DNA of 64,000 nt from PALSA-1444 sp964291045 (GTDB taxonomy: Bacteria; Chlamydiota; Chlamydiia; Chlamydiales; Rhabdochlamydiaceae), in assembly GCF_964291045.1 (NCBI RefSeq), contig NZ_OZ197277.1, positions 930,001-994,000 on the forward strand, given 5' to 3'. The first letter of the stretch is position 1. Each line of letters starts with the position of its first letter. Positions 62,143 through 64,000 of this stretch are shown here, piece by piece. The notes under the pieces were generated by a model, which did not search any database, was not told the origin of the DNA, and worked only from the letters and a program-made list of their open reading frames with translations. The position numbers and the translations under genes were made by a program.

Positions 62143-64000
62143 ATGGGATACACAAAAAAATTTTTCGTTTTTTCATCTTTAGCTGTTCTCTCCTCTTTTC
62201 CGTTGCAATTGCAAGGAACTAATCAAAATTCTTTTGAGCAAGTTCACCATCAAAGAGTGAGTAATATCCTGATTCAAGTGGAGAATGTCCCTCCTGAATC
62301 ATCTTTTGATGAGACGTTGATCTTAGAAAAGCTTAAAACACAGAAGGGAGCCCCTTTTTCCCCCTCTATTTTTGATCAAGATCTCAAAACACTCTCCGAA
62401 CATTACGACCGTATTGAACCTGTTGTGAAGGTTCAATCAGGAGAAATTGTAATCTCTTTGAAAGTGTGGCTAAGGCCCATCATTAAAAACATCGTGTGGG
62501 AGGGAAATAGCGATATTTCTTCCAAGATCTTAGCAAAAGAGCTCTCTGTTAAACCGTCTCAGCCGTTTAACCGCATGACCTTTAGCCAGCATTTCAATAA
62601 AGTGAAAGAGTACTACATCAAAAAAGGGTATTTTGAATCTCAGCTCTCTTATGTGATTCACTCCATTCCTCATACCAATGCTGTAGATATTCACATTCAT
62701 ATTGTGGAGGGCCGTGCTGGAACAATTGATGATATCATTTTTAAAGGGTTTACCAAAAAAGAGAAAAGCCAAATTTTAGAAATGATCTACACCAAGAAAT
62801 ACAATCTTTTTATGAGCTGGATCACAGGACAGGGGCTTTTAAATGATGAGGCAATTGAGCAAGATAAATTCACCATCCTTAATTTCTTGCATAATGAAGG
62901 GTACGCCGATGCAAAGCTCGATGTTTTGATCACTAACTCTTTAAAAAAAGGGAGAGTCAATCTTACAGTAACCGCAAAAAAAGGGGCTCTTTTCCATATT
63001 GGAGATGTCTCTTTTCAAGGGAATTCTCTCTTCTCTGATGAGACGGTAAAAGATGCTCTTCTCATCCAACCAGGAGATATCTACTCCCCTGAAAAAATCC
63101 GGATGGCAACAGAGACGGTTAAAGATCTTTATGGAAGAAAAGGGTACATTGATACGCATGTGCAGTTCTCCTCTACTCCGCATCCTGAGCTTAATGAGTA
63201 CAGTATCCATTTCACTATTGAGGAAGGGTCTTTATATAAAATCGGTCTTATCCGCATTGTCGGAAATGAACAAACAAAAAATAACGTGATTTTAAGAGAG
63301 TCCCTTCTTGTTCCAGGAGAGGTATTTGACTCTGTTAGGCTTAAAGCCACGCAAGAGCGGCTTCAAAATATCGGCTATTTTAAAAGTGTTAATGTCTATT
63401 CTGTGAGATCACAAGATGATAAGGTATTAGGAGGAAACTACCGAGATGTCTACATCGAGGTGGAAGAGATGCCAACAGGTCACGCCAGCGTTTTCTTTCA
63501 AGCCAATTCAGGAGAGCTTGTGGGAGGGTTAGATGTGACGGAATCTAATTTTAACTACAAAGGATTCACCTCTCTTTTCCAAAACGGCTTTTCTTCGTTA
63601 AGAGGAGGAGGAGAATATGCTCATGCTAAGATCTCTTTAGGCTCTAAACAAAGATCGTATACGATGTCGTGGATTACCCCCTATTTCCATGAAACCAAAT
63701 GGAGAGTTGGAGTAGAAGGGTTTTTAAGTCAAAGCCACATTCAAGCTAAAGAATATAAAATTGACTCTCTAGGAGGAAGCTTATTTGCCTCCTATCCCCT
63801 CACTCCTTACTGGACACTTAGCAGTAAATATAGAGCTAAACATGCCAATATTGATGTCTCAACTGGAGCGTCGCCTCAAGAACAAACGCTTGAAAAAGGA
63901 ACAGGGAACATTTCAGCTGCCTCGATTTCTTTTAACTTTGATTCGACAGACCGTATCTCTAAACCTCATCACGGATTTAGATCTCTCTTAGAATTTGAAT
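62143..64000 (+). CDS. bamA: Outer membrane assembly factor BamA (Omp85), 5' part
   Basis: The gene begins at ATG 62143 with AGGG just upstream and runs off the window (about 619 codons seen, no stop). Signal peptide MGYTKKFFVFSSLAVLSSFP. Several POTRA domains follow (IKNIVWEGNSDISSKILAKEL, IDDIIFKGFTKKEKSQI, HIGDVSFQGNSLFSDETV, LIRIVGNEQTKNNVILRESL); from about codon 460 the FNYKGFT and GGGEYAHAKISLGSKQRSY segments open the beta-barrel. Inserts outer-membrane beta-barrels. Confidence 0.95.
   Translation, partial: MGYTKKFFVFSSLAVLSSFPLQLQGTNQNSFEQVHHQRVSNILIQVENVPPESSFDETLILEKLKTQKGAPFSPSIFDQDLKTLSEHYDRIEPVVKVQSGEIVISLKVWLRPIIKNIVWEGNSDISSKILAKELSVKPSQPFNRMTFSQHFNKVKEYYIKKGYFESQLSYVIHSIPHTNAVDIHIHIVEGRAGTIDDIIFKGFTKKEKSQILEMIYTKKYNLFMSWITGQGLLNDEAIEQDKFTILNFLHNEGYADAKLDVLITNSLKKGRVNLTVTAKKGALFHIGDVSFQGNSLFSDETVKDALLIQPGDIYSPEKIRMATETVKDLYGRKGYIDTHVQFSSTPHPELNEYSIHFTIEEGSLYKIGLIRIVGNEQTKNNVILRESLLVPGEVFDSVRLKATQERLQNIGYFKSVNVYSVRSQDDKVLGGNYRDVYIEVEEMPTGHASVFFQANSGELVGGLDVTESNFNYKGFTSLFQNGFSSLRGGGEYAHAKISLGSKQRSYTMSWITPYFHETKWRVGVEGFLSQSHIQAKEYKIDSLGGSLFASYPLTPYWTLSSKYRAKHANIDVSTGASPQEQTLEKGTGNISAASISFNFDSTDRISKPHHGFRSLLEFE

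Noticed and set aside
1..64000. tRNA, rRNA or riboswitch
   Set aside because: No TTCGA-type T-loop, rRNA-like segment or recognisable aptamer was seen in the intergenic regions by reading; a covariance-model search would be needed to exclude short RNAs.

Overview
The window comes from a chlamydia-like bacterium (order Chlamydiales), most likely outside the Chlamydiaceae: an environmental or symbiotic lineage such as the Simkania, Rhabdochlamydia or Parachlamydia groups. Chlamydial markers are the seven-gene V-type ATPase cluster containing the chlamydia-typical extra gene between subunits E and A, a plant/chlamydia-type enoyl-ACP reductase (FabI), an oversized signal peptidase I of about 620 residues, an ADP/ATP-translocase-family nucleotide transporter, a type III secretion chaperone of the Slc1 type, a PP2C/NifS gene pair and a recR-omp85 (bamA) pair. 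Markers pointing away from Chlamydiaceae are a DNA photolyase, very large repeat proteins, a FloA/NfeD pair, an insertion sequence and a PD-(D/E)XK/AAA protein. The DNA is AT-rich and gene-dense, and no rRNA, tRNA or CRISPR array was seen.

Layout. 0-7.3 kb: rarA, dnaG and a nusB-murB-PHP phosphatase-folC operon with overlapping genes. 7.4-23.4 kb: an accessory island with two large paralogous GTPases ending in 25-residue DUF4116-type repeats, in opposite orientation, flanking a 1978-residue ankyrin/degenerate-patatin/NB-ARC/TPR protein (a STAND ATPase with NLR-like layout), a tetrapyrrole-methylase-family methyltransferase and a DMT permease. 23.5-33 kb: fabI, a lipase-like protein, unknown chlamydial proteins, a FliO-like membrane protein, floA/nfeD, the photolyase and a nucleotide transporter. 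33-39.2 kb: AAA/PD-(D/E)XK protein, hotdog thioesterase, exported protein, lepB. A paired DnaA-box cluster lies just before lepB and could be a replication origin or a DnaA-controlled promoter.

39.2-47 kb: a tandem duplication of genes for a TPR-like protein with a distinctive LLNG-x-x-Y-T loop in each repeat. The first copy is split by a 900-bp IS5-family element with 3-bp target duplications; the second is intact. A 57-codon reading frame at 33.2 kb on the other strand carries one copy of the same motif. 47.2-53.8 kb: slc1, a lipoprotein, a CPBP protease, the PP2C/cysteine desulfurase pair, and a protein resembling a degenerate PI3/4-kinase. 53.8-64 kb: the V-type ATPase operon (minus strand), recR and the start of bamA.

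The housekeeping genes fit an obligate intracellular life: nucleotide import, a V-type ATPase, type II fatty acid synthesis, a peptidoglycan precursor enzyme and type III secretion. The island proteins (ankyrin, TPR, LLNG-TPR, DUF4116, kinase-like) look like host-interaction or conflict proteins. The best candidates for an undescribed system are the STAND protein with its flanking GTPase paralogues and the LLNG-TPR family.
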